A stretch of DNA of 64,000 nucleotides, from the NCBI RefSeq assembly GCF_019511605.1, contig NZ_JAEUAV010000024.1:47168-111167 (forward strand). The letters are read 5' to 3'. The notes below the pieces were generated by a model. It had not been told where the DNA came from. It did no database searches and saw nothing but the letters and a program-made list of their open reading frames with translations. The translations under genes were made by a program, and so were the position numbers. This DNA is from Paraburkholderia phenoliruptrix (GTDB taxonomy: Bacteria > Pseudomonadota > Gammaproteobacteria > Burkholderiales > Burkholderiaceae). Shown piece by piece: positions 25,863-34,006 of this stretch. Every line of letters begins with the position of its first letter. Position 1 is the stretch's first letter.

Positions 25863-26227
25863 CGTTGGACCGATCTTGTCCGCATGTTTGCCTCCACGTT
25901 TGCCCCCGCACAAGAAAGGGCTCGCATCTCAACATGGTAGAACTTCCGGCGGCGGGGAGCTTGTGCGCGTTCGGTCTTCAGTTCGGGCGACTTCGCTCTG
26001 TCGCACACGGTTCGCCGGCCGTTCGAAATGTGGTCGCGTCGCCGATGACAAGCGCTACGTAGTAGTCACAGCGGTCGAATCGACTGCGCTCATTGTTGAT
26101 TCGCACCGAATCCTGAACCGAAGCGAAGAACCGAAGAACCGAAGCGAAGAACAACAGGGCTCCGATATCCAGCACCGTCGCGAATTGTTCCCCATGTCGC
26201 GCACGAAAGCGCTCCCGGCATGCCGGA
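25863..26227. other. non-coding gap between tRNA-Pro and the molybdenum hydroxylase operon
   Basis: No gene can be supported in this 365-bp stretch. It contains a short tandem repeat at 26115-26148 (GAACCGAAGCGAA, GAACCGAA, GAACCGAAGCGAA). No integrase, attachment-site duplication of the tRNA end or transposon remnant is seen. Confidence 0.6.
26115..26148. repeat. short tandem repeat (GAACCGAAGCGAA / GAACCGAA)
   Basis: Two 13-bp units flank one 8-bp truncated unit, head to tail, in the gap after tRNA-Pro. Confidence 0.7.
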
Positions 26228-26261
26228 CAAAAAAGCGCCGCCCCCGGGCGGGGTACGGCGC
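26228..26261 (-). terminator. intrinsic terminator of the molybdenum hydroxylase operon
   Basis: On the minus strand, GCGCCG pairs with CGGCGC, with an inner GC-rich stem, followed by TTTTTTG. It lies about 30 bases after the large-subunit stop. Confidence 0.75.
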
Positions 26262-26290
26262 ATGTCTAACGGACCGTGAAGCAACGCCCG

Positions 26291-28501
26291 TCAGGCGCTC
26301 TTTTCCCCAGCGGTGGGGAACGGCAAGCTGTAAACCCGTTTGCCAGTAGCCGCAAAAATCGCGTTCGCGACCGCCGGCCCGACGGGCGCGACACCCGGCT
26401 CGCCGACGCCGGTCGGCGCTTCGCCGGATGGCACGATATGCACTTCGACCTTCGGCATCTCGGCAATTCGCAGCACCTGGTAGGCGTCGAAATTGTTCTG
26501 CTCGACCTTGCCGTCCTTTAGCGTGATCGCGCTGTGCAACGCGGCGCCGAGGCCGAAACCAATCCCGCCTTCCATCTGGGCCGCGATGATGTCGGGATTG
26601 ATTGGCGTGCCGCAATCCACCGCACAGACCACGCGCTCCACCTTCACGCTACCGTCCTCGCCAACGGAGACTTCCGCGACCTGCGCGACGAACGTCTTGA
26701 ACGCCTCGGCGACCGCGATGCCGCGCCCGCGGCCTTTAGGTAACGGTTTGGCAGGGTCCCAGCCCGCTTTCTGCGCGGCGAGTTCGAGCACGGCCCGCAT
26801 GCGCGGTTCGTGCGCGAGCAGATCGCGGCGGAAAAGGAACGGGTCCTTGCCCGCGGCGTGCGCGGCTTCGTCAATGAACGCCTCGACCGCGAATGCCGTG
26901 TGCGAGCTGCCGACTACCCGCCACCACAGCACCGGCACACCGGTCTGCGTGGTCGTCAGTTCGACGGAGATGTTGGGAATCGCATACGCCACGTTCGCGG
27001 CGCCCTCGACGGACGTCGCGTCTATGCCGTTCTTGACCATGACGCTTGCGAACGGCGTGCCGGCGAGGATCGACTGGCCGACAATCCGGTGCCGCCAGCC
27101 GACGAGCTTGCCGTCCGCGCTCAGGCCCGCGTCGAGCTTGTGGAAGTACATCGGCCGGTAGAGGCCGCCGTGAATGTCGTCCTCGCGGGTCCATTGCAGT
27201 TTGACCGGCGTGCCGTTCGCACCCAGCGCACGGGCAATCGACACGGCTTCGACGATATAGTCCGAGCGCGTATTCGCACGCCGCCCGAAGCTGCCGCCTG
27301 CATAGAGCGTGTGAATCTTCACCTGTTGCGGATCGAGCCCAGCCGTGCGTGCGGCATTGGCCTGGTCAACGGTCTGGAACTGGTCGCCGGCCCAGATCTC
27401 GCAACTGTCGGCAGTGAGCTTGACGACGGCGTCGAGTGGCTCCATCGGCGCGTGAGCGAGGTACGGGAAGGCGTAGGTGGCGGAGACCCTCTTCGCCGCG
27501 CTCGCGAGCGCCTGCGTCGCATTGCCGTCCTTGCGGGCGGATGCACCGGGTTGCTCGGCGAGCTGTCGGTATTCGGCCATGATCGCGTCAGAGCTGCGCT
27601 TTTCGGCCTTCGAATCGTCCCATTCGATCTTCAGCGCATCGCGGCCCTGTTTCGCCGGCCAGAAGCCCTTCGCAACCACTGCGACGCCGCCCGGCACCTG
27701 TACGACCGCGACGACGCCCGGCACGGCTTTCGCAGCCGACGCATCGAATGACTTGACCGTCGCACCGAAGAGCGGCGGACGCTGCAGCAACGCGACCAGC
27801 ATGCCGGGCAACGTGACGTCGAGCGTGAACTGTGCGGTGCCGTCGGTTTTCGGCGGCACGTCGACGCGCGGCAGCTGATGGCCGATCAAACGGAAGTCTT
27901 TCGGCGATTTGAGCGCGACCTTCTCCGGCACCGGCAAGCGGGCCGCAGCCGACGCAAGCGAGCCATAGGTCGCGCTCCGCTTCGTGGCCGCGTGGTGGAC
28001 GCTGCCGTCGCGCGTCTCCAGCTCGGTTGCGGGCACCTGCCACTGCGCGGCAGCGGCGGAGACCAGCATCGCACGCGCTTTCGCGCCGGCTTCGCGCAAT
28101 TGCATCCACGAGTTGGCCATCGCCGAACTGCCGCCTGTGCCTTGTATCGTGCCGAACGCAAGGTTCGCGTAGCGCTTCGCGTCGGCGGGCGCGCTTTCGA
28201 CACGTACGTCTTGCCAGTTTGCGTCAAGCTCTTCTGCGACGATCGTCGCGATACCGGTGTATGCGCCCTGGCCCATCTCGACGTGCTTCGCGATGACCGT
28301 CACGCCGTTGTCCGGCGCGACGCGCAGGAACGCGTTGGGGGCGAACGTCGCGTTGGGTAGCGTGGCGGCGAGCGCGCGGCGGCCCGTGCCCGCCCACTCG
28401 AAGCCAATGGTGAGGCCGACTGCGGCGACGCTGCCGGCTGCTTTCAGGAAGGTCCGGCGCGACGGACGTACTGCGTCAGTGAAATCTGATCCGGTCGTCA
28501 T
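26291..28501 (-). CDS. xanthine dehydrogenase family protein, molybdopterin-binding subunit (Tat-exported)
   Basis: Large subunit, 736 residues, of a two-subunit molybdenum hydroxylase of the isoquinoline 1-oxidoreductase/aldehyde oxidase type. A Tat signal is at the N-terminus (SRRTFLKAAGSVAAVGLTIG, about residues 14-33), so the enzyme should act in the periplasm. Moco-binding stretches include GGSFGRRANTRSDY, and the likely active-site Glu lies in GVGEPGVAP near the C-terminus. The iron-sulfur subunit gene ends two bases upstream of this start. The substrate is uncertain; aldehydes or N-heterocycles are the usual choices. Confidence 0.92.
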   Translation of the reverse strand: MTTGSDFTDAVRPSRRTFLKAAGSVAAVGLTIGFEWAGTGRRALAATLPNATFAPNAFLRVAPDNGVTVIAKHVEMGQGAYTGIATIVAEELDANWQDVRVESAPADAKRYANLAFGTIQGTGGSSAMANSWMQLREAGAKARAMLVSAAAAQWQVPATELETRDGSVHHAATKRSATYGSLASAAARLPVPEKVALKSPKDFRLIGHQLPRVDVPPKTDGTAQFTLDVTLPGMLVALLQRPPLFGATVKSFDASAAKAVPGVVAVVQVPGGVAVVAKGFWPAKQGRDALKIEWDDSKAEKRSSDAIMAEYRQLAEQPGASARKDGNATQALASAAKRVSATYAFPYLAHAPMEPLDAVVKLTADSCEIWAGDQFQTVDQANAARTAGLDPQQVKIHTLYAGGSFGRRANTRSDYIVEAVSIARALGANGTPVKLQWTREDDIHGGLYRPMYFHKLDAGLSADGKLVGWRHRIVGQSILAGTPFASVMVKNGIDATSVEGAANVAYAIPNISVELTTTQTGVPVLWWRVVGSSHTAFAVEAFIDEAAHAAGKDPFLFRRDLLAHEPRMRAVLELAAQKAGWDPAKPLPKGRGRGIAVAEAFKTFVAQVAEVSVGEDGSVKVERVVCAVDCGTPINPDIIAAQMEGGIGFGLGAALHSAITLKDGKVEQNNFDAYQVLRIAEMPKVEVHIVPSGEAPTGVGEPGVAPVGPAVANAIFAATGKRVYSLPFPTAGEKSA

Positions 28502-28503
28502 GG

Positions 28504-28965
28504 TCAGGCCTTCAGGGTGGCAGCGGCTTCGTGAATGGCCGCGCGTATGCGGGTGTAGGTCGCGCAGCGGCACAGATTGCCGTTCATCGCTGCGTCGATA
28601 TCGGCGTCGGTAGGTGTGGCGTTGTGTTCGAGCAAAGCTGTCGCGGACATGATCTGTCCAGACTGACAGTATCCGCACTGCGGCACCTGCAGCTTGACCC
28701 ATGCGGCCTGGATAGCTTTCGCGGGCCGGCTTGCAATGCCTTCGATGGTCGTGATTCGCTTGCCCGCGACGGCGGCGAGCGGCAGCACGCACGAACGTGT
28801 GGCCTCGCCTTCCAGATGAACCGTGCAGGCGCCGCATTGCGCCATGCCGCAGCCGAACTTCGTGCCGTGCAGGCCCGCGTTCTCGCGGATCGCCCAGAGT
28901 AGCGGCGTGGTGGGATCGGCATCGAGCGTAACGTTCTTGCCGTTGAGGACAAACGATGTAGACAT
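28504..28965 (-). CDS. (2Fe-2S)-binding protein, small subunit of molybdenum hydroxylase
   Basis: A 153-residue subunit with two 2Fe-2S clusters: a plant-ferredoxin-like one (GCGMAQCGACTVHLEGEATR, then SC) and a C-terminal helical one (QCGYCQSGQIM, then NGNLCRCATY). It relays electrons from the Mo centre. GGAGAGG precedes the ATG at 28965. No FAD subunit or cytochrome c gene accompanies the pair. It has no signal peptide and would be carried through Tat with the large subunit. Confidence 0.94.
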   Translation of the reverse strand: MSTSFVLNGKNVTLDADPTTPLLWAIRENAGLHGTKFGCGMAQCGACTVHLEGEATRSCVLPLAAVAGKRITTIEGIASRPAKAIQAAWVKLQVPQCGYCQSGQIMSATALLEHNATPTDADIDAAMNGNLCRCATYTRIRAAIHEAAATLKA

Positions 28966-29046
28966 GAAACCTCTCCGTGGGGAAAGCCCGAAACCTGGTG
29001 CCGGGTGTACGCGGCAGTGTGACGGACCTCTAGCCTTTGCGCTTAC

Positions 29047-29080
29047 ACAATCCTGCAAAAAAGTTGAACAATGCTGCAAA
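29047..29080. promoter_or_regulatory. candidate AraC-type operator: direct repeat with 21-bp period
   Basis: ACAATCCTGCAAA (29047-29059) and ACAATGCTGCAAA (29068-29080) match in 12 of 13 bases and start 21 bp apart, two helical turns, as AraC-family sites often do. They lie between the divergent molybdenum hydroxylase operon and the AraC gene. Confidence 0.6.
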
Positions 29081-29146
29081 TCGAGCAGACGAGCCGTGGC
29101 TGCACCGGCACTGCCTGGGTATGCTCGATTCCGTCAACGGAGTTCA

Positions 29147-30097
29147 ATGCACATGGAACAGAGTTCTTCCGGCCTGGATACCTGCGCGTCGCGCGAAGCA
29201 GCACGCCGCGAACTCGCCGCGCTCGTGAGCCGCTTTGCGCCGGTGGACGGTGCGCATCAGACGGCGATTCCCTCGCTGAGCTTCTACCGCTACTCGGCGC
29301 CCACCGATCTTGGCTGCGGCGTGACGAGTTCGGCGTTCGTGTTTGCGGCGCAAGGCGCCAAGCGGGTCGTGGTGGCGGGGCAGGCTTACGACTACGATCA
29401 TCTTCACTGCCTCGTGACGTCCGTCGATCTGCCGATGACCTCGCACGTTACGCGAGCGTCCGCCGACGCGCCTTATCTGTGCGTGAAGCTCACGCTCGAT
29501 CCGCAGTGCATCGCCGAACTGGCGACGCAATTGCGTTTGCCGGAACCGGGTGCCGTGTCGGCGGGCGAAGGCATCGCCGTTGGCTCGCTGTCGGCGGCTG
29601 TTTTCGACGCAGCGCTGCGGCTCGTGCGATTGCTCGATACTCCGGGTGACATCCCGGTTCTCGCGCCGCTCATCGAGAAGGAATTGCTCTACCGGCTGAT
29701 GACGAGCGAGCAGGGCAAGCGGCTGCGGCACATCGCCGTGAACGGCAGCCAGACGTACCGGATCGCGCGGGCCATCGAGTGGATCCAGAATCACTACACC
29801 GAGGTTTTGCGGGTCGAGATGCTGGCGCAGGAGGTGAACATGAGCGTGTCGTCGTTCCATCATCATTTCAAGAACGTCACGACGCTGAGTCCGCTGCAAT
29901 ATCAGAAGCAACTGCGGTTGCACGAGGCTCGCAAACTGTTGCTCGGCCAGCACGGGGATGTCGGCTCGGTGGCCATCAGGGTCGGGTATGACAGCCCATC
30001 TCAATTCAGCCGGGAATATAGCCGGCTCTTTGGGGCGCCTCCGCTTCGCGATGTGGTGCAACTGCGCCGCCGGAACGGGGTGGGATACGGCGAGTAA
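29147..30097 (+). CDS. AraC family transcriptional regulator (AraC_N / YqhC-like)
   Basis: A 316-residue regulator. The N-terminal domain (about residues 30-190) matches the AraC_N type found in YqhC (FVFAAQGAKRVVVAGQAYDY, then VTSVDLPMTSHV). The C-terminal about 100 residues are the double AraC helix-turn-helix (MLAQEVNMSVSSFHHHFKNV, then VAIRVGYDSPSQFSREYSRL). YqhC responds to aldehydes, so aldehyde sensing is possible here by inference. GGAG lies before the ATGs at 29147 and 29153; either may be the start. It is divergent from the molybdenum hydroxylase genes. Confidence 0.92.
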   Translation: MHMEQSSSGLDTCASREAARRELAALVSRFAPVDGAHQTAIPSLSFYRYSAPTDLGCGVTSSAFVFAAQGAKRVVVAGQAYDYDHLHCLVTSVDLPMTSHVTRASADAPYLCVKLTLDPQCIAELATQLRLPEPGAVSAGEGIAVGSLSAAVFDAALRLVRLLDTPGDIPVLAPLIEKELLYRLMTSEQGKRLRHIAVNGSQTYRIARAIEWIQNHYTEVLRVEMLAQEVNMSVSSFHHHFKNVTTLSPLQYQKQLRLHEARKLLLGQHGDVGSVAIRVGYDSPSQFSREYSRLFGAPPLRDVVQLRRRNGVGYGE

Positions 30098-30259
30098 GGT
30101 TCGCGCGAAGGCGCGCGCTCGACGCGACAAGCCGAAGTGCGCGCCAGGCTGTTGGAGTACGGCTGTAAATATGGCAACTGGAAGCGCATGTGTGCGCACG
30201 GCGTGGCCGCCGCGCCATTGCGTTGACTTGAGAAAACCAGAGATAGAGGAAACACTACG

Positions 30260-30715
30260 ATGCGATCGAGCACGGACGTCGATTTTTTTCGCCTCGTGAC
30301 GAACAGCTATCAGCGTCTGCTCGGTAAATCGCTCGTGCCGGCCGGTATGAGCGACACCGAAGGCGCTACATGGCTTTACGCAGCGGCGCCCTTTGGGCTC
30401 CTCGCGCACGATACGCAAACCGATCCTGTCTTCATCTACGGCAACTCGCGAGCGCAAGCGATTTTCGGATACGACTGGAACGAGATCACGGCTCTGCGCT
30501 CGCGCCTGTCGGCGCAATCGCCTGAACGCGCGGCGCGCCAGGCGTTCCTCGACCAGGTGACGCGCGACGGGTTTGTCACCGGGTACCGCGGCATTCGCAT
30601 CGCGAAGGGCGGGCAGCGCTTCTGGATCGAAAACGCAACCGTCTGGCAGTTGTTCGACGACTCAGGCGTGCTGCGCGGGCAGGCCGCCATGATTCCGCAA
30701 GTGACGGCGCTCTGA
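30260..30715 (+). CDS. MEKHLA domain-containing protein (PAS-like)
   Basis: A 151-residue single-domain protein of the MEKHLA family, a PAS-related fold (YAAAPFGLLAHDTQTDPVFI, then YGNSRAQAIFGYDWNEI, then RIAKGGQRFWIENATVWQL). No output domain is attached; the ligand and role are unknown. GAGGAAA sits ten bases before the ATG. It follows the AraC gene by 162 bp and is closed by an intrinsic terminator. Confidence 0.82.
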   Translation: MRSSTDVDFFRLVTNSYQRLLGKSLVPAGMSDTEGATWLYAAAPFGLLAHDTQTDPVFIYGNSRAQAIFGYDWNEITALRSRLSAQSPERAARQAFLDQVTRDGFVTGYRGIRIAKGGQRFWIENATVWQLFDDSGVLRGQAAMIPQVTAL

Positions 30716-30768
30716 AGATGGACTGCGCGGGTCGTGACGCGCTTGCGGTGGCGAACGTGATGCCGCTT

Positions 30769-30801
30769 GCCTTATAGATTGCATATCCATAAGGCCTTTT
30801 T
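30769..30801 (+). terminator. intrinsic terminator after the MEKHLA gene
   Basis: Stem GCCTTATAGAT with ATCCATAAGGC (one mismatch), loop TGCAT, T-run. Its 3' half and flank (ATCCATAAGGCCTTTTTC) closely repeat the tRNA-Pro terminator. Confidence 0.8.
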
Positions 30802-30856
30802 CTTTGGCATCGCCTCAGTGAGTGGCCGGTGCGCAGGCCATCTCGAAGCGCCGCCT

Positions 30857-32326
30857 CTACATCAGCACAATGTCGTACTGCTCCTGACTCAGATTCGACT
30901 CCACCTGCAGCGAAACCGGCTTGCCTATAAAGTCGATCAACATCGCGAGATGCTGCGACTCTTCTTCCAGGAAAAGATCGATCACCTGCTGCGACGCAAC
31001 CACGCGGAACTCGCGCGGATTGAACTGCCGCGATTCGCGCAGAATTTCGCGCAGCACGTCGTAGCAAACGGTACGCGGCGTCTTCACCTGCCCCTTGCCC
31101 TGGCAAACCGGGCAGGGCTCGCACAGCACATGCGCGAGCGATTCGCGCGTGCGCTTGCGCGTCATCTCAACCAGCCCAAGCTGCGAGAAACCATTCACCG
31201 TCACACGCGTGCGGTCGCGCGACAACGCGCGCTTCAGTTCGCTCAGCACCTGATCGCGATGCTCGACGTTTTCCATATCGATGAAGTCGATGATGATAAC
31301 GCCGCCGAGATTGCGCAGCCGCAATTGACGCGCAATGGTGTGCGCCGCCTCGAGGTTGGTCTTGAAGATGGTGTCGTCGAAGTTGCGTGCGCCGACGTAG
31401 CCGCCCGTATTCACGTCGATGGTAGTCATCGCCTCGGTCTGGTCGATCACGAGGTAGCCGCCTGACTTCAGGTCCACGCGTCGCGATAGGGCGCGCTGAA
31501 TTTCGGCTTCGATGTTGTACAGGTCGAAGAGCGGCCGCTCGCCCGTGTAGTGATGCAGTTTCGCGGATACCGCTGGCGTGAACTCGGCCGCGAAATCGGC
31601 CAGCATCTGATAGGTTTCGCGCGAATCCACCTGAATGCGCGAGGTCTCGTCGTTGACGAAATCGCGCAGCACGCGCTGCGCGAGGTTCAGGTCCTGATAC
31701 AGCAAACTGGTGGGCGGCATGCGTTGCCCTTGCGACAGGATCGTCGCCCACGTCTTGCGCAGATACGCGACGTCTGCGGCAAGTTCTTCGCTCGTCGCGT
31801 CTTCGGCAATGGTGCGCACGATGTAGCCGCCTTTCTCGTCAGCGGGCAGCACGGCGGTCAGGCGCGCGCGTACGGCTTCGCGCTCGGCCTCGCTTTCGAT
31901 CTTCTGTGAAATGCCGATATGCGGCTCCTGCGGCAGATACACGAGCGTGCGCCCGGCAATGCTCACCTGCGTGGAAAGCCGCGCGCCTTTCGTGCCGATG
32001 GGGTCCTTGACCACCTGAACCATCAGCGTCTGCCCTTCGAACACGATTTTTTCAATGGGCTGATGCGGGCTCTGGTGTTGCGGCTCGCCGGCAATGCGCG
32101 GGTGCCAGATGTCGGCAACATGAAGAAACGCGGCGCGCTCCAGACCTATGTCGATAAACGCCGACTGCATGCCTGGCAACACCCGCACAACCTTGCCGAG
32201 ATAGACGTTGCCCACGCGGCCGCGCGACAGCGTTCGTTCGACGTGAAGTTCCTGGACGGCGCCTTGCTGGACGAGCGCGACGCGCGTTTCCTGCGGCGTG
32301 ACATTGATCAGGATCTCTTCATTCAT
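30857..32326 (-). CDS. rng: ribonuclease G
   Basis: A 489-residue RNase E/G family endoribonuclease that matures 16S rRNA 5' ends and decays mRNAs. An S1 domain is split by the N-terminal start (RVGNVYLGKVVRVLPGMQSA). The DNase I-like catalytic region carries IIIDFIDMENVEHRDQV (Mg-binding Asp), and CEPCPVCQGKG is the zinc-link region. The length fits RNase G, not RNase E, which has a long C-terminal scaffold. It ends the nadD-rsfS-rlmH-maf-rng series and starts 10 bases after maf stops. Confidence 0.95.
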   Translation of the reverse strand: MNEEILINVTPQETRVALVQQGAVQELHVERTLSRGRVGNVYLGKVVRVLPGMQSAFIDIGLERAAFLHVADIWHPRIAGEPQHQSPHQPIEKIVFEGQTLMVQVVKDPIGTKGARLSTQVSIAGRTLVYLPQEPHIGISQKIESEAEREAVRARLTAVLPADEKGGYIVRTIAEDATSEELAADVAYLRKTWATILSQGQRMPPTSLLYQDLNLAQRVLRDFVNDETSRIQVDSRETYQMLADFAAEFTPAVSAKLHHYTGERPLFDLYNIEAEIQRALSRRVDLKSGGYLVIDQTEAMTTIDVNTGGYVGARNFDDTIFKTNLEAAHTIARQLRLRNLGGVIIIDFIDMENVEHRDQVLSELKRALSRDRTRVTVNGFSQLGLVEMTRKRTRESLAHVLCEPCPVCQGKGQVKTPRTVCYDVLREILRESRQFNPREFRVVASQQVIDLFLEEESQHLAMLIDFIGKPVSLQVESNLSQEQYDIVLM

Positions 32327-32335
32327 GGTGTTGTT

Positions 32336-32965
32336 CTAGAAGTCGATGCGCGCTGCACGCAGAAGGGCAGCGGTTTCAAAAAGCGGCAAACCCATGATAC
32401 CTGAATAGGACCCGTCGATATGCTCGACAAACTCCGCGGCGCGTCCCTGCACGCCGTATGCGCCCGCCTTGCCGAGCGGCTCGCCGCTCTCTACATAGCG
32501 GCGGATCGCGTCTGCGTGCAACGCAGCAAAGCGCACCTTCGACACGGACAGCGCGGTGGGCAGCAACTCGCCTTGTGCATCCACCACGGCGACGGCGGTC
32601 AGCACCTCGTGAGCGCGGCCCGCGAGGCGTGCGAGCATCGCGGCGGCGTCGTCGGCGTCGAGCGGTTTGCCGAGAATCGCATCGTCTATCGTCACCGTTG
32701 TGTCCGCAACGAGAATGGGCCGCGCAACATGAGCGCCGGCCACGAGGCGCGCATGCGCGGCACGCGCTTTGGCCACGCAGACGCGCTGCACATAGTCGCG
32801 CGCGCGCTCGCCGGGCAGTTCGGCTTCGAGCGCTTCGGCATCCTCATCGGGGCGTGGCAACAGCAGTTCGAAACGCACGCCGATCTGCTGCAACAATTCC
32901 TGGCGGCGCGGACTCTGCGAAGCAAGATAGACGAACGGATGCAGCGAAGCGGCGGAGGTCGGCAT
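32336..32965 (-). CDS. maf: Maf family nucleotide pyrophosphatase (dTTP/UTP type)
   Basis: A 209-residue Maf/Ham1-fold house-cleaning pyrophosphatase. The opening YLASQSPRRQELLQQIG is the Maf signature (SxSPRR), with VADTTVTIDDAILGKP and GVQGRAAEFVEHIDGSYSGI typical of the YhdE subgroup. The start MPTSAASLHPF at 32965 was chosen since upstream codons are unconserved. It lies 82 bp after rlmH and 9 bp before rng. Confidence 0.93.
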   Translation of the reverse strand: MPTSAASLHPFVYLASQSPRRQELLQQIGVRFELLLPRPDEDAEALEAELPGERARDYVQRVCVAKARAAHARLVAGAHVARPILVADTTVTIDDAILGKPLDADDAAAMLARLAGRAHEVLTAVAVVDAQGELLPTALSVSKVRFAALHADAIRRYVESGEPLGKAGAYGVQGRAAEFVEHIDGSYSGIMGLPLFETAALLRAARIDF

Positions 32966-33047
32966 GAAGAGTCTCGAACAATCGGATAGGAAGAACGCGC
33001 GATGACGGTGGCGGGCATCCAACGCCCGGGCGCGCGGCCCACCTCTC

Positions 33048-33518
33048 TCACGCGCGATGATACGGATGATTTTGCGTGATGGTCCACGCACGGTAAAGCT
33101 GTTCGGCAAGCAGCACGCGCACCATCGCGTGCGGCAGCGTGAGGCTCGAGACGCGCAGCAGCATGTCGGCGCGCGCCTTCAGTTCGGGGTCCAGTCCGTC
33201 GGCGCCGCCGATCAGAAACGCGACGTCGCGGCCGTCCTGTTGCCAGCCGGGCAGGGCGCCCGCGAGCTGCATCGTGGTCCAGTCTTTACCGCGTTCGTCG
33301 AGGGCGACGATGCGCGCGTTCTTCGGCAATGCGGCTTCGATCTTTACACGCTCGGCGGCCATCACACTTTCGGCCGGCCGCCCGGACGAGCGCTGTTCCG
33401 GCTTGATCTCGCGCAGCTCGATGCGCAGCTCCGGCGGCATGCGTTTCGCGTATTCGTCGAAGCCGGTGACAATCCAGTCCGGCATCTTGTGGCCGACGGC
33501 AAGAATGTGCAGTTTCAT
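33048..33518 (-). CDS. rlmH: 23S rRNA (pseudouridine(1915)-N(3))-methyltransferase RlmH
   Basis: A 156-residue SPOUT methyltransferase that modifies pseudouridine 1915 in helix 69. Seen are MKLHILAVGHKMPDW at the start, LDERGKDWTTMQLA, the SAM-binding knot FLIGGADGLDPEL, and the terminal ITQNHPYHR. Size is normal. It follows rsfS by 28 bp in the same operon. Confidence 0.96.
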   Translation of the reverse strand: MKLHILAVGHKMPDWIVTGFDEYAKRMPPELRIELREIKPEQRSSGRPAESVMAAERVKIEAALPKNARIVALDERGKDWTTMQLAGALPGWQQDGRDVAFLIGGADGLDPELKARADMLLRVSSLTLPHAMVRVLLAEQLYRAWTITQNHPYHRA

Positions 33519-33546
33519 GAACTCGTACCGCGTGCCGGTCGGCCGC

Positions 33547-34002
33547 TTACTTGCGGCGCGCGGCGGTCTTGCGCGCGGGCTTTTTCGCAGCCGGCGCTTC
33601 GTCGTCCTCGTCTTCTTCGTCGGCCTCGCTCGAGCGCGCGCCGCCGAACGGATCAGGCGTGGAGAGCTTGATTCGCACCGGCTTCTCGCCCCAGATTTCC
33701 TCGAGGTTGTAGTACTGGCGCAGCGCCGGCTGCAGGATGTGGACAATCGCGTCGCCGCAATCCACCAGCACCCATTCGCCGATGTCCTCGCCCTCGGTGC
33801 TGACGATCTCGCCGCCGGCTTCTTTCACGCCTTCGCGCACGCTCGAGGCAAGCGCCTTGGTTTGCCGGTTGGAGGTGCCGCTCGCGACGATCACGCGATC
33901 GAACAGCGCGGTCAGATGGCTGGTGTTGAACACCCTGATGTCTTGCGCCTTGACGTCTTCGAGAGCGTCGACAATCACGCGTTGCAGTTTGCGAATATCC
34001 AT
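33547..34002 (-). CDS. rsfS: ribosome silencing factor RsfS
   Basis: A 151-residue Iojap/RsfS protein that binds L14 and blocks subunit joining in starvation. The core (about residues 1-110) contains DIRVFNTSHLTALFDRVIVA and WVLVDCGDAIVHILQP. The C-terminus has an acidic stretch (EADEEDEDDEA) followed by a basic Lys/Arg/Ala tail, an addition not needed for the fold. It starts at ATG 34002, four bases after nadD ends. Confidence 0.95.
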   Translation of the reverse strand: MDIRKLQRVIVDALEDVKAQDIRVFNTSHLTALFDRVIVASGTSNRQTKALASSVREGVKEAGGEIVSTEGEDIGEWVLVDCGDAIVHILQPALRQYYNLEEIWGEKPVRIKLSTPDPFGGARSSEADEEDEDDEAPAAKKPARKTAARRK

Positions 34003-34006
34003 AGGA

